From Macrotis lagotis (taxonomy: Eukaryota; Chordata; Mammalia; Peramelemorphia; Peramelidae): a DNA stretch of 64,000 nucleotides. Below are positions 24,986-37,175 of the stretch, piece by piece. Every line of letters starts with the position of its first letter. Within the stretch, counting starts at the first letter, position 1. The stretch is from positions 288,831,078-288,895,077 of the forward strand of contig NC_133660.1 in assembly GCF_037893015.1 (NCBI RefSeq), read 5' to 3'. The notes beneath the pieces are model-generated. The model saw only the letters and a list, made by a program, of their open reading frames with translations. It had not been told where the DNA came from and did not search any database. The translations under genes were made by a program, and so were the position numbers.

Positions 24986-24999
24986 GAAAAATTCTTAAA

Positions 25000-25970
25000 G
25001 GGAATAAATCTTATGCTAATTTTCTTTAGAAATCACAGTTTTTAGGAATTTTGGGGCAAATCAAAGATGGTAGAAAAAAGATGGGAAGCTCCCAGAACTT
25101 TTCCCAATTTCCCTTTGAAACAGACTTAAATGAAACCTTTAAGATATGAAAACACCCACCAAAAATCAGAGTGAAACAGCGTTTCATTCTAAGAGAAATT
25201 GGAGGAAGTTCAGGAAAGATCTGTCTCACAAGGGTGAAAAGGGTGTGCCACTCCGCATAGGCAGGAGAGCTGAGGAAACAGAGGGAGGCTCTTAGTCACA
25301 TAACAGCATTTTAGATCCCACATCAACAGGCCAGTAAACCAACATTGCCACAATGAGTGTCCCAACCATAGCTTGGTAAGCAAAGTGAGAGCCTGGGAAT
25401 GCTAATGCAACAGGAAAAATGAGGTTGCATAAACCATGACACATGACATGCCAGAGCAGGAAGACAGGGAGCAGTCCCACAGTAGAAAAAAGTTTGGGAA
25501 TGTACCCTTTGTGGCCTCAGAAAAAGCTCAGCTTTCAAAATGAGCAAAAAATCCAGAAATATTGCTTCTCATAGAACATTACTGTGCCAATAGGGAATAT
25601 AAGAACACCACATCAGAAGAGGAAAACATTGATGAAATGCTTACATATGAGGCTTCAAAGGGAATTAAGAATAGGTCTTATGTCCAAAAGGACTTCTTCG
25701 AAAAGTGCAAAAAATAGATTTTAAATCTCAATGGAAAGAGAATGAAAAAATGAGAAAAGAGTTGAGTCATACAGGAAAATTATGAAAATAACTTTCTGAA
25801 CAAAACATTACCTTTAAAAGTAGAATGGAGCAAATGGAAAAAGGAAACAACTCATTGAAAGGGCAAATTGATCCACTGGAAAAGGAAAAACAAAAGCCAA
25901 CTAAAAAATAACCACCTAAAAAAACCAGTAATTAAAGGGAATTTAATGACTCTATGAGATACTAAGAGTT
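25000..25970 (+). mobile_element. L1 5' UTR and ORF1 start, degraded (copy in unit B)
   Basis: Same block as 5660-6570 and 44700-45715, with GGGAAGCTCCCAGAAC, ACAGAGGGAGGCTCTTAGTC and CCATAGCTTGGTAAGCAAAG in order. Frames are broken. Confidence 0.6.
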
Positions 25971-26271
25971 GATCAAACAAATATATCCATTTTTTCCTCA
26001 CGATACAGTTGCCCTAAGACAATTCCACTATAGATAATAACCAAGTTATGATATGCATATGTTATGCAAAAATAAATGTTTGATTTATTCCATTTCTTAT
26101 AACATTTCATATAAAGGATCATTTTTTTCTGAGTGGTATTTTTTTGGTACCACTACTCCACTTTCAGGCTACCTCATATATTATCTTATGTATTTGACAA
26201 CACAAATACAAAATCTTCATTGCGAAATGTTTTCAAGGATGGGGAAAAATAGAAACATCTCCTTCATCTTA

Positions 26272-27166
26272 CCCACAGAGCCTGTGATCATCTGGTTCCT
26301 TAGGTTATAGATGAAGGTTTTAAACACTGAAGGCAATGTTGTATTAGTTATTGTAATTAAAATGTATTGAATTGATCACATGTGTGATGTGTTTCTGAGA
26401 AATGAAATCATTACAGAAATGAGAAGAATGAGGATCTTCAACAGCGGGAAACAGGTTGAAATGGTCTTATGTCCTTCCACAGAAGGAATCCTGAATATTC
26501 TGAAGATGTGAGAATGTGAAGCAATTAAAAATGGAAATTAATATACCAAAAGACATGAATTTGCTGCAATTAAGACAAACTCATTAAAAAACATATTAAA
26601 TAGAGTCTGAGGTTTTCAGGACTTGCAGGATGTCATAGAAACACTAGTGGATCGTATTGGATCCTGAAAATGGTAGTGTAAAAACTGAATAAATAATCTC
26701 ACTGAGCCAGGGCTCAACTGCTATCAGAGACATTGTTTTGCTGTCATGATCAGATAGCCACAAAGTGCTCTTAGGACAAATCCACAAGCAATAAAAACTC
26801 TTTTGTTAAAAAAAAAAAAAAAAAGAAAGAAAGAGCATATACTATCTGGTGTTGCCAAGGAGGGCCAAGGACTGAATGCCAGACACAGAACTCATAATAA
26901 ATTGTGAAAGTATGATTAACTGGTAGAGATAGCATGTGGATAAATTGCTTATAAAAAAGTCAAAAATCAAAACCAAAACCAAAACACAACATGTTACAAT
27001 GAAGGTGTGAGTCAGCAATAATTGGAAAAATGGTGAGAACAGTCCCCAGTAGGGCTGCTAGGGAAATCAGCAGAAAGAGCACAGCATGTAAGATCTGAAG
27101 AGCCTGCTTCCTGGAAAACTCCATGAGGAGGAATTCTGCGATGCTGGAGAAGTGGCTAATCCCCAC
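26272..27166 (-). pseudogene. OR14-like olfactory receptor pseudogene 2
   Basis: Twin of the pseudogene at 6905-7805. The 5' part reads GISHFSSIAEFLLMEF and LQILHAVLFLLI on the minus strand, but the initiator is GTG (27164-27166), not ATG. After HLHCNM the frame enters the same GGTTTTGG-type insertion and stops. The 3' end still shows LPSVFKTFIYNLRNQ, a worn TM7 signature. An extra A-rich expansion is present near 26808-26830. No function is expected. Confidence 0.85.
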
Positions 27167-27169
27167 TGA

Positions 27170-28404
27170 TGAACTGGAAATTAACTAACATCCAATAACA
27201 CAATAAGCAGTAGGAAAAAGTGTTGAGAAGAAGAAAGAAGCAAAATACTTATTTAGAGAAAATTGGAATTCTACTCTGTCACAATGAACCTGAACCAAAG
27301 AAATAATCAAACTCTACATAAAAGCCAAAACTAGCTGAAGTTACACCTTCCTCTAGAATAATAGATCGGGAACAGAGTTTTCTATACGGAGTTCTCCAGA
27401 AGAAGTTATATGTGAAAACTGCTATTTTCAAAAACTTTTATTTCCTTCCGCAACTCTTTTTGGTGGAATTCACCTATGAATAACTTGAAGTACGTACTAC
27501 ATCTTTTAGCTTCTTTAGTCTAAAATACGGAAATTTAGAATAAAAATTTTAGACAAAAATTCTGAAAATTTAGACTAAAATATGGAAATTTAGAAATCAA
27601 AAACAAATATTATTACTTTATCAATGAAAATTTAAACTAGGATAATATTTATATATCCTGAAACCCTCAGAATTTATGTTTTGCAATATCTTTTGAGAAA
27701 TCTCAGGCTGTGCCTTTTTACTTGCTGTTGGTTATTGAGAGGGAAAGAGAAACCTGGATCTAAAGAAAAAGTCTTTCCTTTCTAGGCGTGTGGGTGTGGA
27801 TGTGCATATATGAGACTATGCTCCAGGTAAATGGATGGAAGTTTAGCTCCAGGTCAGGAAGTAAGAACATGCTAGGTCTATGAATTCAGGGATACTGAGT
27901 TTGAGCAATACTATGACAATGATTTAATTCTAGGATACAATCATGAAACATTTGGAGGACTGAAGAAAGAATTCTAATATTAAGCTGATATTTCAGGTTG
28001 GAGGAAGTATTAGGGAAAATGCTGAGATTTAGAAGAATATGTGTGGTTAAGAAAAATTGTGATACAGGTGTACCTACCTATCTAGTTTTTTATCCATTTA
28101 ATTACTCTTTCTCTTGATGTATATATAAATATAAATATATATATATTTATAATGTTTGAATGAATGTTATTTTATATTTACAAATATATACATATTATTT
28201 ATATGTTTACATTTTTGTCACACATTGAACACATAGATATAGACACAGAGACCACATATATATATATGTATATATACACACACACATATATATGTATATA
28301 CACACACATATATATATATCACTCCATCCAACTCTATTATTGTCTAGATTATTCACATATTTATAAATATTCTTTGATTTATCACTCTTCCATTTTTGTA
28401 TTTA
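27170..28404. other. Flank of OR pseudogene 2, duplicated
   Basis: Collinear with 7806-9040. It contains an AT/CA simple-sequence tract at about 28110-28320. No gene. Confidence 0.6.
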
Positions 28405-28407
28405 TAT
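28405..28407. other. Recombination junction between array units
   Basis: Left of this point the sequence follows the pseudogene flank (CCATTTTTGTATTTATAT, as at 9020-9037). Right of it the sequence follows the OR flank (TATGAATACTAGTAAC, as at 16786-16800). The two parents share only TAT at the join. Confidence 0.75.
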
Positions 28408-29468
28408 GAATACTAGTAACAAAATCACTTCTCTTCTATAAATCTGAAGTTCACCATCCAACAACTATGTACAGCATCAGTGCAGAAAATGAATAAATAC
28501 ATAAGACAGTAGCAGAAGCATATCTATTTGGGAACACATTGCACTTTGCCACCCATTTCTTAGAAGTACTTCTTTCTATCCCTAGATTTCTAAGGATATG
28601 CTCAAATTGCTTCCCTTGGATACAAAGCATCTGGTAAGAAGTTCAGTCATTATGGCTTCCTGGATATCTTCCTATTCTTAATTCTTCAGGAATGGATGAT
28701 TTCCTCATCACTCAATGAATTCTAATGCAGAGCTATCCTTTGTCACCACTCACTGACCCTGATATTTGTTGGACAGGAAGTTTCCTTGCTGGCTATTTGT
28801 CTTATCATAGAACATTATTAGGTAATTCATTGTGATGGAAAATAAAGAAATCCTCATGCACCGCCGATTGTTCCTGGAATATAACAACATATTCTCCCTC
28901 AGAGATGTTGTTGATATTCATACTGTTTTTTCCCCATTTCTAGACCCTTTTTCAAATGTAGAGATCACTCATATTCTTCAAGCTTGTCTGCTGGTTCCAA
29001 TGAATTTGTACAGAATTTTATTGAACTTTTTAAAGCACCACTACAAGATAATCAGTGAGTTCCCTCTAATATCATCTGGCTTATTTGAAGGACTCTTCTC
29101 ATGCAGAGGTCAGAACAGTAAAGATAACAGAATGTGGACTCAATTATCCATTTTGATTAACACATGAGGTACTCCCATTGCCTCTGCTAATTGCATCCTC
29201 ACATTCTCTGAAGTTATATAGGAGAAATCAATTTACAAAAAGATGGCTTGAAGTGTGACCAAACCTTACTGCACAAGGAAAACTAAAAAGTATGAAAAGG
29301 TGCTAGTAAATTCATCAGTAAAGAGCATTTTTTACTGTGAGACCAGGGAAGGTTCCAAGAAGAGGGTGGCAAGTGGATTAAATTTTTACTAGAAATACCT
29401 TTTAAACAAATAAAGGTGGCAACAGTCCTTTCTGAAACATAAAAAATGTACCTTTAAACCATCTAATT

Positions 29469-29614
29469 GGGGAGGCATCAAGGTTTCACAATGGATAGAG
29501 CACCAGTGCTGGAGTCAGGAGGACCTGAGTTCAAATTTGACCTCAGACACTTAATAATTACCTAGCTGTCTGACCTTGGGCAAGTCACTTAATTCCATTG
29601 CCTTGCAAAAAAAA
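29469..29614 (+). repeat. Marsupial tRNA-derived SINE
   Basis: Same insertion site as 17844 and 1191, with GGGGAGGCATCAAGG, CAGGAGGACCTGAG and CTTGGGCAAGTCACTTAA. The flanking duplicate CATCTAA is preserved. Confidence 0.88.
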
Positions 29615-30067
29615 TTTAAAACATAAGAATGATTTTTAAAAGTACATCTAAGTGAGATGTCCAATTTTATTTTTGGAAGAGAATCTTTTTAGTATTGAAT
29701 TTTATGCAGTGAAATTTTTAACAATTTAAACATGTTTTAACAATTTTAAAGATATAATATCTTTTACAATGTTAACCATTTTAAATTTAACAATTTAACA
29801 GACTTAACAAACAGTATTCCTTTTACTTTTGCATTGACTGCAATATATTGAATCAACGTCATGGTAAAATGAATTTTTAATTTGAGTCATAGGTTGTTGG
29901 GATGTCCTAGGATGTATCTAAGTCATATATTTTTAATGAATGATTAATTTGTTGAATTGAAACAGTTTTCCAAGTTAAATATTTTGATGTTTCACTTTTT
30001 ATTTGTATACAAAACATTAAGAATTTACTTTTATTTTTATTGTTGTATTAGCTTGGAATGTACCTTC

Positions 30068-31036
30068 TCATTCATACATTATCTGACTTTTTAATATTTT
30101 CCCCTTCATCAGAAAAAAAGTAGTTTTGATTATCCTACCCACAGCAACCTTGATTTTCATGTTCCTCAAACTATAAATAATAGGGTTCATGAATGGAGGC
30201 AATATTGCATAGGTCATTGAAATCAGAAGATTCTGAACTGGAGACGTGTCTGATATAGGGCCCAAGACTGTGACAAAGCCACCAAGAAGAAAGAAGAGGA
30301 GGATAATCAATTGTGGTAAACAGGTAGACAAGGCCTTTTGGCGTCCTTCCACAGAAGGCAGTTTAAAAACAGTCGAGAAGATATAAGTATAAGATATAAT
30401 TAGAAAAACAAAGCAGGCTATCATGAAAGTTACAATGCTAGCAAAAACTATATACTCAATATCATGAATCTCAGAATTTGAGACCTTTAAGACATGAGGG
30501 ATATCACAAAAAAACTGATGGATCAAATTGGATCCTGAGAAAGGCAAACAGAACATATTGCCTGTATGTACAGCTGAATGAATGAGCCCACTGACCCATG
30601 AACCAAGTGCTACCCAAAGACAACGGAGGGGTGTCATGAGGACCCCATAGTGTAAGGGGTGGCAGATGGCCACATATCGGTCATATGACATAGCCACAAG
30701 GAAAGCAAATTCTGTTCCAGCAAAGAAGATAATGAAGAAAACCTGAGCAGCACAGCCAAGAAGAGAAATGGATTGATTACCTGTCAGGGAATTGACAATG
30801 AATTTGGGAACAGTGACTGAGATGGTGCCAAGATCCAATAGGGATAAATTGCTCAGAAAAAAATACATTGGAGAATGAAGGTGTGGGTCTGTGATAATGG
30901 CAGTGAATGTAAGGAGATTCCCCAGTAGGGCTGCAATATATACCAGCAAGAAAAGAAGAGCATGTAAGACCTGCAACTCTCGGATGCTGGAAAACTCCAC
31001 AAGGAAGAATTCCAAGATGATGGTACCGTTGTCCAT
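30068..31036 (-). CDS. Olfactory receptor, OR14-like (copy 3)
   Basis: Intact single-exon odorant receptor of 322 residues, ATG at 31036 (MDNGTIILEFF). Full set of OR marks: N3-G-T, GN at 39-40, LHSPMYFFLSN, C95, MSYDRYVAIC (the only copy with the usual DRY in place of DRF), FFCDIP, LIISY, KALSTC and PIIYSLRN. S167 and N187 replace the second loop cysteine pair, as in copies 1 and 2. The N-terminal third matches copy 1 best, while the TM6-TM7 part (LLGGFVTVLG) matches copy 2. The acceptor-like site upstream of copies 1 and 2 reads TTTTAA here, so the AG is lost. Confidence 0.88.
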   Translation of the reverse strand: MDNGTIILEFFLVEFSSIRELQVLHALLFLLVYIAALLGNLLTFTAIITDPHLHSPMYFFLSNLSLLDLGTISVTVPKFIVNSLTGNQSISLLGCAAQVFFIIFFAGTEFAFLVAMSYDRYVAICHPLHYGVLMTPLRCLWVALGSWVSGLIHSAVHTGNMFCLPFSGSNLIHQFFCDIPHVLKVSNSEIHDIEYIVFASIVTFMIACFVFLIISYTYIFSTVFKLPSVEGRQKALSTCLPQLIILLFFLLGGFVTVLGPISDTSPVQNLLISMTYAILPPFMNPIIYSLRNMKIKVAVGRIIKTTFFLMKGKILKSQIMYE

Positions 31037-33840
31037 GTCTCCCAGGGTCCTGTAATTCTTGTTGAATGAAAATGGGTAGAAAATATCAAATTTTAAAAGT
31101 AGAGCACAGAATCATTTTGTTACATACAATTTCAATTTATTCTTACCATTTACAGAGGGAATCACACTATTTTAAATGACCATAATATTACTTATGCCAA
31201 CGTGATATGTTTCACATATTCTTTAACTATAACTTTTCGTAGAATTTGTGATTTTATCAAAGGAGAAATGTCCAAGGACAGAATGTCTAATCTGGAACTT
31301 CATTAATATCAACTCATAATAATATTCCCAGCATCCTCAAACTTTGGGCAGGAAAGCAATTTGGAAAGAACCACAGAAAAAACTAATTGTCACAGTGTGG
31401 ATTTCAATCTTTGTCTCTCTTCCAAGAGATCACTTCTATGGCTACTCTCATGCTGACTGTTAAGTAACAATTCTATTGAAAATACTCATTCTAATGATAA
31501 TAACAATTATTTTATTTGCACAAAATCTGTTCACAATAAGCTAGACTTCAAAATACCTTCCCCAAAGGAATTCTTTCAGGGAATACTTACCTATATCCTT
31601 GAAAGAGGAGTAGAATAATAGATTTTATTCCACTTTGATACACATCTGTAGAGTTTATCCCAATACGGCAATGTGAAATCATTTGAATTAGAGGTTGTGT
31701 CTGGTTACGTAGAACAAAAACAATAAATAATTATAGTTAATATTAACTAGAATTACTTTGAATAATATTTTACAAATTTCATGTCCATTGTTCAGTTAAA
31801 TACTGAGAGAAGCTGCAGGTATATCTAAAATAGGAGAACATAGTAGTCCAATGAAATAATAACGTTTCATCTTTCCTTAATTCAACTTTCCTATATTGTA
31901 ATAAGTTCTATGTTGCAGTGCCACAATGCAGAAAGGAAACATAAGAATTCTAACACCTTCTTAATTAACCAAGTCAATTGATCATTCATCAAGAAAACAA
32001 AATAAATTACCTGAGTGGAGTAGTGGCATTTTCTACTTTCTAAAACATATATGTTTTATTCTCTAAATTACAGCTACTTAATAGCATCCAACGACTATCT
32101 TTAAACTCCTTCTCTAAACTGGTTCTGTTTTCATATGGAGTGCTGGGAGGGAAAAGATTGTTGAAACTGTACCATGTGAGGCTGCTGTATTTGCTAAAAT
32201 ATTTGATGAGCATGTGGCATGTGGAAATATACTGTCCAATGTCCACTGGAGAATGCTTCCTGAAGTCCCCAAAGGAGTCACGTTATAATTGTACCCTTAT
32301 TACATACAGATTCTCTGACCTTTCCCTTGAGTATAATCATTTAATGAAGAGATATTTTTATTAATAACATAGAGAAAAAGTTCACCCCTTAATCTTAAAT
32401 GGTTCATTACACCTTCTGTAGTCCATAAAGATCTGCCATGTGACCTTAACCTTTTCCAAAATGCAGGTTCATTTTGCTCCATTCTTATTAAGTATATTTC
32501 AGAGGAAAGACTTTGATCTTCATTGGAAAAAAATTATCATGTCTGTCTATCTATCCCTCTACTTATTATCTATCTAAGCATGTATTTATATATGTATTTT
32601 TGTTTCTCTGTGTATGCATGTATGATATATTCATGTAGTTTGGGGTAAATGTCACCTATCATTTTATAATTATCTGTATATGTTTAAGTTTGTCTGTCCA
32701 TCTTCTGCATATCTGTAAGTATAGAGAATATATCGATACTAATGAAATGATAGTATCTAGATTGTGAGAAAATTCTTTGGATATAAATATATACAAATAC
32801 ATCCACCTACTGATGAAATAAAAGTATTGTGAGAGAATATGACATTTTTGCCATATGAAAAAGGCATGTATGAGGAATCATTTTCTCAAGGTTACTGAAA
32901 GAGACAACATGGACCTATCTGTGCTTTGGTAAGAGCAATATGACAACTGAGTGATTGAGGCACTGGAGTGGGTAGAAATAAGTCAAGGATAACAATAGGA
33001 ATTATGGTTGTAGGAGGATTTTTTTTTAAAAGACAGAAACATGCTCACTATTCTTTAGCAACAGGCATTCCATTGTACTTGGGATAAATATGCAAATAGG
33101 CTACACATCATCAAGGTTTTACACAGTCAGTGATAGGCTATGAGTGTATATATACTCTTACATACATGGACTTATATGTATTTAATGGATGAAAATGCAT
33201 ATATTATTTCTGTTACAACCACTTTACCTACATATAGATATATGATTAGCATATACGATCCTAATTTTATATGCATATTTCTATGTTTAAGTAAATTCAT
33301 TGGGTATATTTATCTATATCTTTCAAAGTATCTATAACAAACTTTTTGAAAATGGTTATTTCCCAACTGCAAAATACTGGTTGACTTAAAAACATATACA
33401 TGTATATGATATGATATGATTGTTTTTATATATGTGGATATATATTTATAAAATGAAATAAGATCGTATATCAGACTTGAGTTTTGACTAACTGAGGCAA
33501 TATGTGGTAGAGATGGGTGGCATGTTCACACATATCCTATGTTAAATGTTGCCATCCAACCAAAGTGGCAGGCTTTGGCAAGGCAAAACGATGACCAGAA
33601 GAATATAAATGTCAGTAAGGAGACCAGAAGAATTTAAATGTCAGTAAATTAGAGGGCTTTTTTTGAGCATGAAAAGTTTGTTTCTAATTTGAAGGAAAAA
33701 TGAACCAACAAACAGGTGACAACAGTAGAGCACAACAAAGGAGAACTTTCAGAGATTTGGTGTGCATTACTGTATTTTCTCCTATGGGTCAGAACATGTG
33801 ACATCAATATTAGTTTGATGAAAATAATGGGAACGTACAG
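31037..33840. other. OR3 upstream flank, duplicated
   Basis: Collinear with 2949-4944, 19573-22320 and 59651-62640. It contains only simple AT-rich stretches and shadow frames. Confidence 0.5.
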
Positions 33841-33927
33841 AAGCTGCTAATTGAAAAATGAGATACTTGGTGGCAGAGACAAGATGGCAGAGTAGAGCTA
33901 GAAGGCTCTTTTCCATATACAACTTTA

Positions 33928-34085
33928 TTTTATTTTTTAAGGGGTTTTTTTTTTTTTTTTTTTTTTTTTGGCAAGGCAAATGGGGTTAAGTGGCTTGCCC
34001 AACCCCACACAGCTAGGTAATTATTAAGTGTCTGAGACCTGACTCCAGGGCCTGTGCTTTATCAATGCACCACCTAGCTGCTCCT
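33928..34085 (-). repeat. Marsupial SINE with 14-bp target duplication
   Basis: Long T run, GGCAAGGCAAATGGGG, GGCTTGCCCAACCCCACACA and CACCTAGCTGCTCC. The flanks CATATACAACTTTA at 33914-33927 and 34086-34099 are identical, which marks an L1-driven insertion. Confidence 0.92.
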
Positions 34086-34207
34086 CATATACAACTTTAA
34101 ATGAAGCCTTTACACAGATGTTAAGGCTCCAGATCTCACCAAACAAACAAACAGAACAAACAAAAACAAAACAAAACAAATTCTCAATTCAAGATATCAC
34201 ATAGGAG

Positions 34208-34330
34208 AGGCAACTAGGTGGTGCAGAGAACAGAATAAGGGCCATGGAGGTGGGAAGACCTTAGTTCAAATCCAGTGTCAGACACTTAATACTTATTTGT
34301 CTGTTCAGCCTTGGAAAAGTCACTAACCCA
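34208..34330 (+). repeat. Degraded marsupial SINE
   Basis: GGCAACTAGGTGGTGCAG, AGTTCAAATCCAGTGTCAGACAC and CCTTGGAAAAGTCACTAACCC. Counterpart of the SINE at 22469. Confidence 0.75.
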
Positions 34331-35090
34331 AATATTTCAAATTTTTTTCTTCAGTGAAGGTCTCCCTCTTCTGGGTAAAATGGAGGTATACTCCAACATA
34401 GGTGGGAGAACTGGAATGGCAGCAGAAGATTCACAGCAACAGCACAGGACTCAGCTAATGCTAAATAATGCTCCAGGTCTTGACCTGTCTCAATAGCAGG
34501 CTAGCTAGATGATCCAGACAAAGTCTGAGCTATGGGAATGCTTGGTTAACAGATAGGACTGGAAAGAGGGGGAACCAACTACATGCGCAAAGGCAGTGCA
34601 AAAAGGAGGCAACAAATCTCTTAGGCAACACCTTGGGAAATATGAAGCAAGGGATGAGATTTCAGAAGCATCACAAAAATTGTGTACTATACTATCTATG
34701 CCACAGGAGGAACAGAGTTGTACTATCAAAATGAGCAAAAAAACCAAAACAGATGATACACCATTGAAAAACTAATACTCAGAGATGATAAAAATGCCAT
34801 CCCAGTGGAAGAAAAAAGTGATAATATTCCTACAATGGTATGAATTGTACTCAACTGCAAAACTGAATCTATGAGGTTAAAAATTATTTCAAATATCAAA
34901 GAAGAGAGGAAGAAGAAAATGGAAACAGAGAAATGTAAATGCTGCAGGTAAATTATTAAAATGGACTAAAGATATCAAGTCCTTTTAATGGAAAATTGAT
35001 TGACTGGAAAAATAATGTAACTCATCAAAAAATAAAATAAAATCATCCAGCTGGGTAAGGAATGTGACATCCAAAAATAATAAGCAAACA

Positions 35091-35515
35091 TACGCTAATT
35101 ATTACCCACAATGGACTTGTTCGTTTCAGCAATGCAATAATTGGGAACATTTTAGAGGGCTTATGATGGAGAAAACCATCTGTATGCAGAGAAAGGACTG
35201 TGGGGTTGAAATGATGCACAGCACTTATTATCTTCAATTTTTAAAAATTGTCTCATGCAAACTATTACTCAAATTTCTTCATCTCTAAAGTTTTTTTCCT
35301 TACTTTTGGATCTGATGCTTCTCTCACATGTACAATTTGATCTATGTTTAGCATGATTACATAAAGCCTACATCAGATTGCTTTTGGGAGGGGGGAACAG
35401 AAGAGAGGGAGGGAGAAAAATGCTGAAACTCAAAACCTGGCAAAAAATGCTTTGCAGAAGCTGCCACTGCACATAGTTGAAACAACAAAATCTTCATATA
35501 ACAACCACAACAACA
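35091..35515 (+). mobile_element. L1 3' UTR fragment
   Basis: CAGCAATGCAATAATTGGGAACATTTTAGAGG, TGATGGAGAAAACCATCTG, CTACATCAGATTGCTTTTGGG and GGGAGAAAAATGCTGAAACTC run in the order of the marsupial L1 3' untranslated region. A short AAT repeat follows at 35510-35535. Confidence 0.75.
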
Positions 35516-37030
35516 ACAATAATAATAATAATAATGAAGCGAATATACATTTTTCTCTGCGGTTTATGGCAACTTCACCAAAACTGACCATGAAGGATTC
35601 AAAGCTCTGTCAATAAATACAGGAAGGCAGAAATATTGAACGCATGCTTTTCAGATCATGTTACTATAAACATAGCGCGGAATAAAGGGCGATAGAATGA
35701 CAAATCAAAAAGCAATTGGAAAGTAAATAGCATTATTTTAAACTATGAGCAAATTTTTAAAAAAAGCAATAATCAACAATTTTATCCAAGAATATTACCG
35801 CCATAAAACATCATACTAAAATTTGTGGAATTCAGTCAACGTAGTTTTTAGGAGAAATTGTATATTTTGAAATGCTTATATGGATAATGGAGAATAAGAG
35901 GAGATCAATGATTTAGGCATACAACTAAATGAGCTAGAATAGAACAAATTAGAAATTCCCAATTAAATACCAAATTAGAATTTCTGTGAAAGAAAGGAAC
36001 AAAAGCATTGACATCATAATTAAAACTAAGTTGGTTTTATGAAGATAAGTAACAAAACAGATGGATCTATGATTACTCTAATATAAAGAAAGAATGAAGA
36101 ATACCACATTACTGGTATTAAAAATGAAAAGGGTAAATTCACCACCAATGGGAAGTAAACTAAAGAGATAATTTCCAACTATTTTGACCAATGGTATGCC
36201 CATACATTTGACCACCTGAGTGAAATGGATTAATATTTGCAAAATATAAAGTACACAGATTAAGAGAAGAGGGAATAAAACACTTAAATAACCATATTTC
36301 AGAAAGGGAAATTGAAGGAACCATCAAGAAACTTCTTAGAAAAAATATCCAGGTCCAGATGAATTTCAAGTTCTGTCAAACACCAAAGGGACAAATATTT
36401 CTAAATCTACATGAAATATTTTAAAAAATAGGAGTTCTGCCAAATTACTTTTATGGTTGATACCTATATCAGGAAGAAACAAAACAAAGAACATTTTAGA
36501 TCAATCTCTCTCTCTTTAATGTACCTTACTGCAAAAATATAAAATACAATTTTATCAAAGACATTAAATCATGTGATTACTAGAATAATACAACAGGATC
36601 AAGTAGGATTTATGCCAAGTAAGCAGGGAATGAGTGAATATTCGGAAAATGCAGAACATTATTGCACATATCAAAAGCAAAAGAAAAGAAATCCCATGAT
36701 TATCTCAATAGAGCCTGGCAAGATCTTTGACAAAATTTAACATCTATTCTTATGATAGATACTAGAGAGTATAGGGATACATTGGAAGTTCTACAAAATG
36801 ATACACAGTATATATATCTAAAAACATTATAGGTATTGGGATTGAACTGGAAGCATTTCCAATAAGATCAGGGATGAAACAAGAATTTAATATTAATAAT
36901 AATTTATATGGAATAATAGAAAATATTACCAATTAATTACATTTTAATTATTATTATTATTATTAATGATAATACTATTAGTATCAAATAATCTCTACTT
37001 AGAGAACCCCAGGAAATCAACTAAAATAGT

Positions 37031-37175
37031 TGGGAGCTTCTAGGTGGGACAGTGGATAGAGCACTGGTCCTGGAGTTAGTAGGAGTTCAAATCCAGTGTT
37101 AGACACATAGTAATTACCTAGCTGTGTGACCTTGGGCAAGTCACTTAACCCCACTGCCTTGTAAAAAATTTTTAA
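37031..37175 (+). repeat. Marsupial tRNA-derived SINE
   Basis: GGTGGGACAGTGGATAGAGC, CCTTGGGCAAGTCACTTAACC and GCCTTGTAAAAAA. Inserted in the L1 ORF2 remnant. Confidence 0.85.

Larger units (their letters stand above)
16690..28405. repeat. Tandem OR14 duplication unit B
   Basis: Collinear with unit A for the OR gene with its flanks, the L1 5' block and the OR pseudogene with its flank. It additionally carries an L1/HAL1 5' segment at 22325-24440, which is also found in C and D. The right edge is a sharp join to unit C. Confidence 0.8.
28408..35090. repeat. Tandem OR14 duplication unit C (recognisable part)
   Basis: Collinear with unit B from 16788 to about 24000, including the OR gene, its flanks and the L1/HAL1 5' block. 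Beyond 35090 the unit is broken up by L1 and ERV insertions. A further piece resumes at 44700-45715. Confidence 0.75.
33850..35090 (+). mobile_element. L1/HAL1 5' UTR and ORF1 start, degraded (unit C)
   Basis: Begins GGTGGCAGAGACAAGATGGCA, then follows 22330-23340 of unit B. Interrupted by two SINEs. ORF1 coiled-coil remnants run from about 34780 to 35050. Cut at 35090 by another L1 piece. Confidence 0.7.

Noticed and set aside
28832-29167. A 111-codon plus-strand frame in the OR flank of unit C
   Set aside because: It is broken in the aligned sequence of units A, B and D and has no family resemblance, so it is a chance frame.
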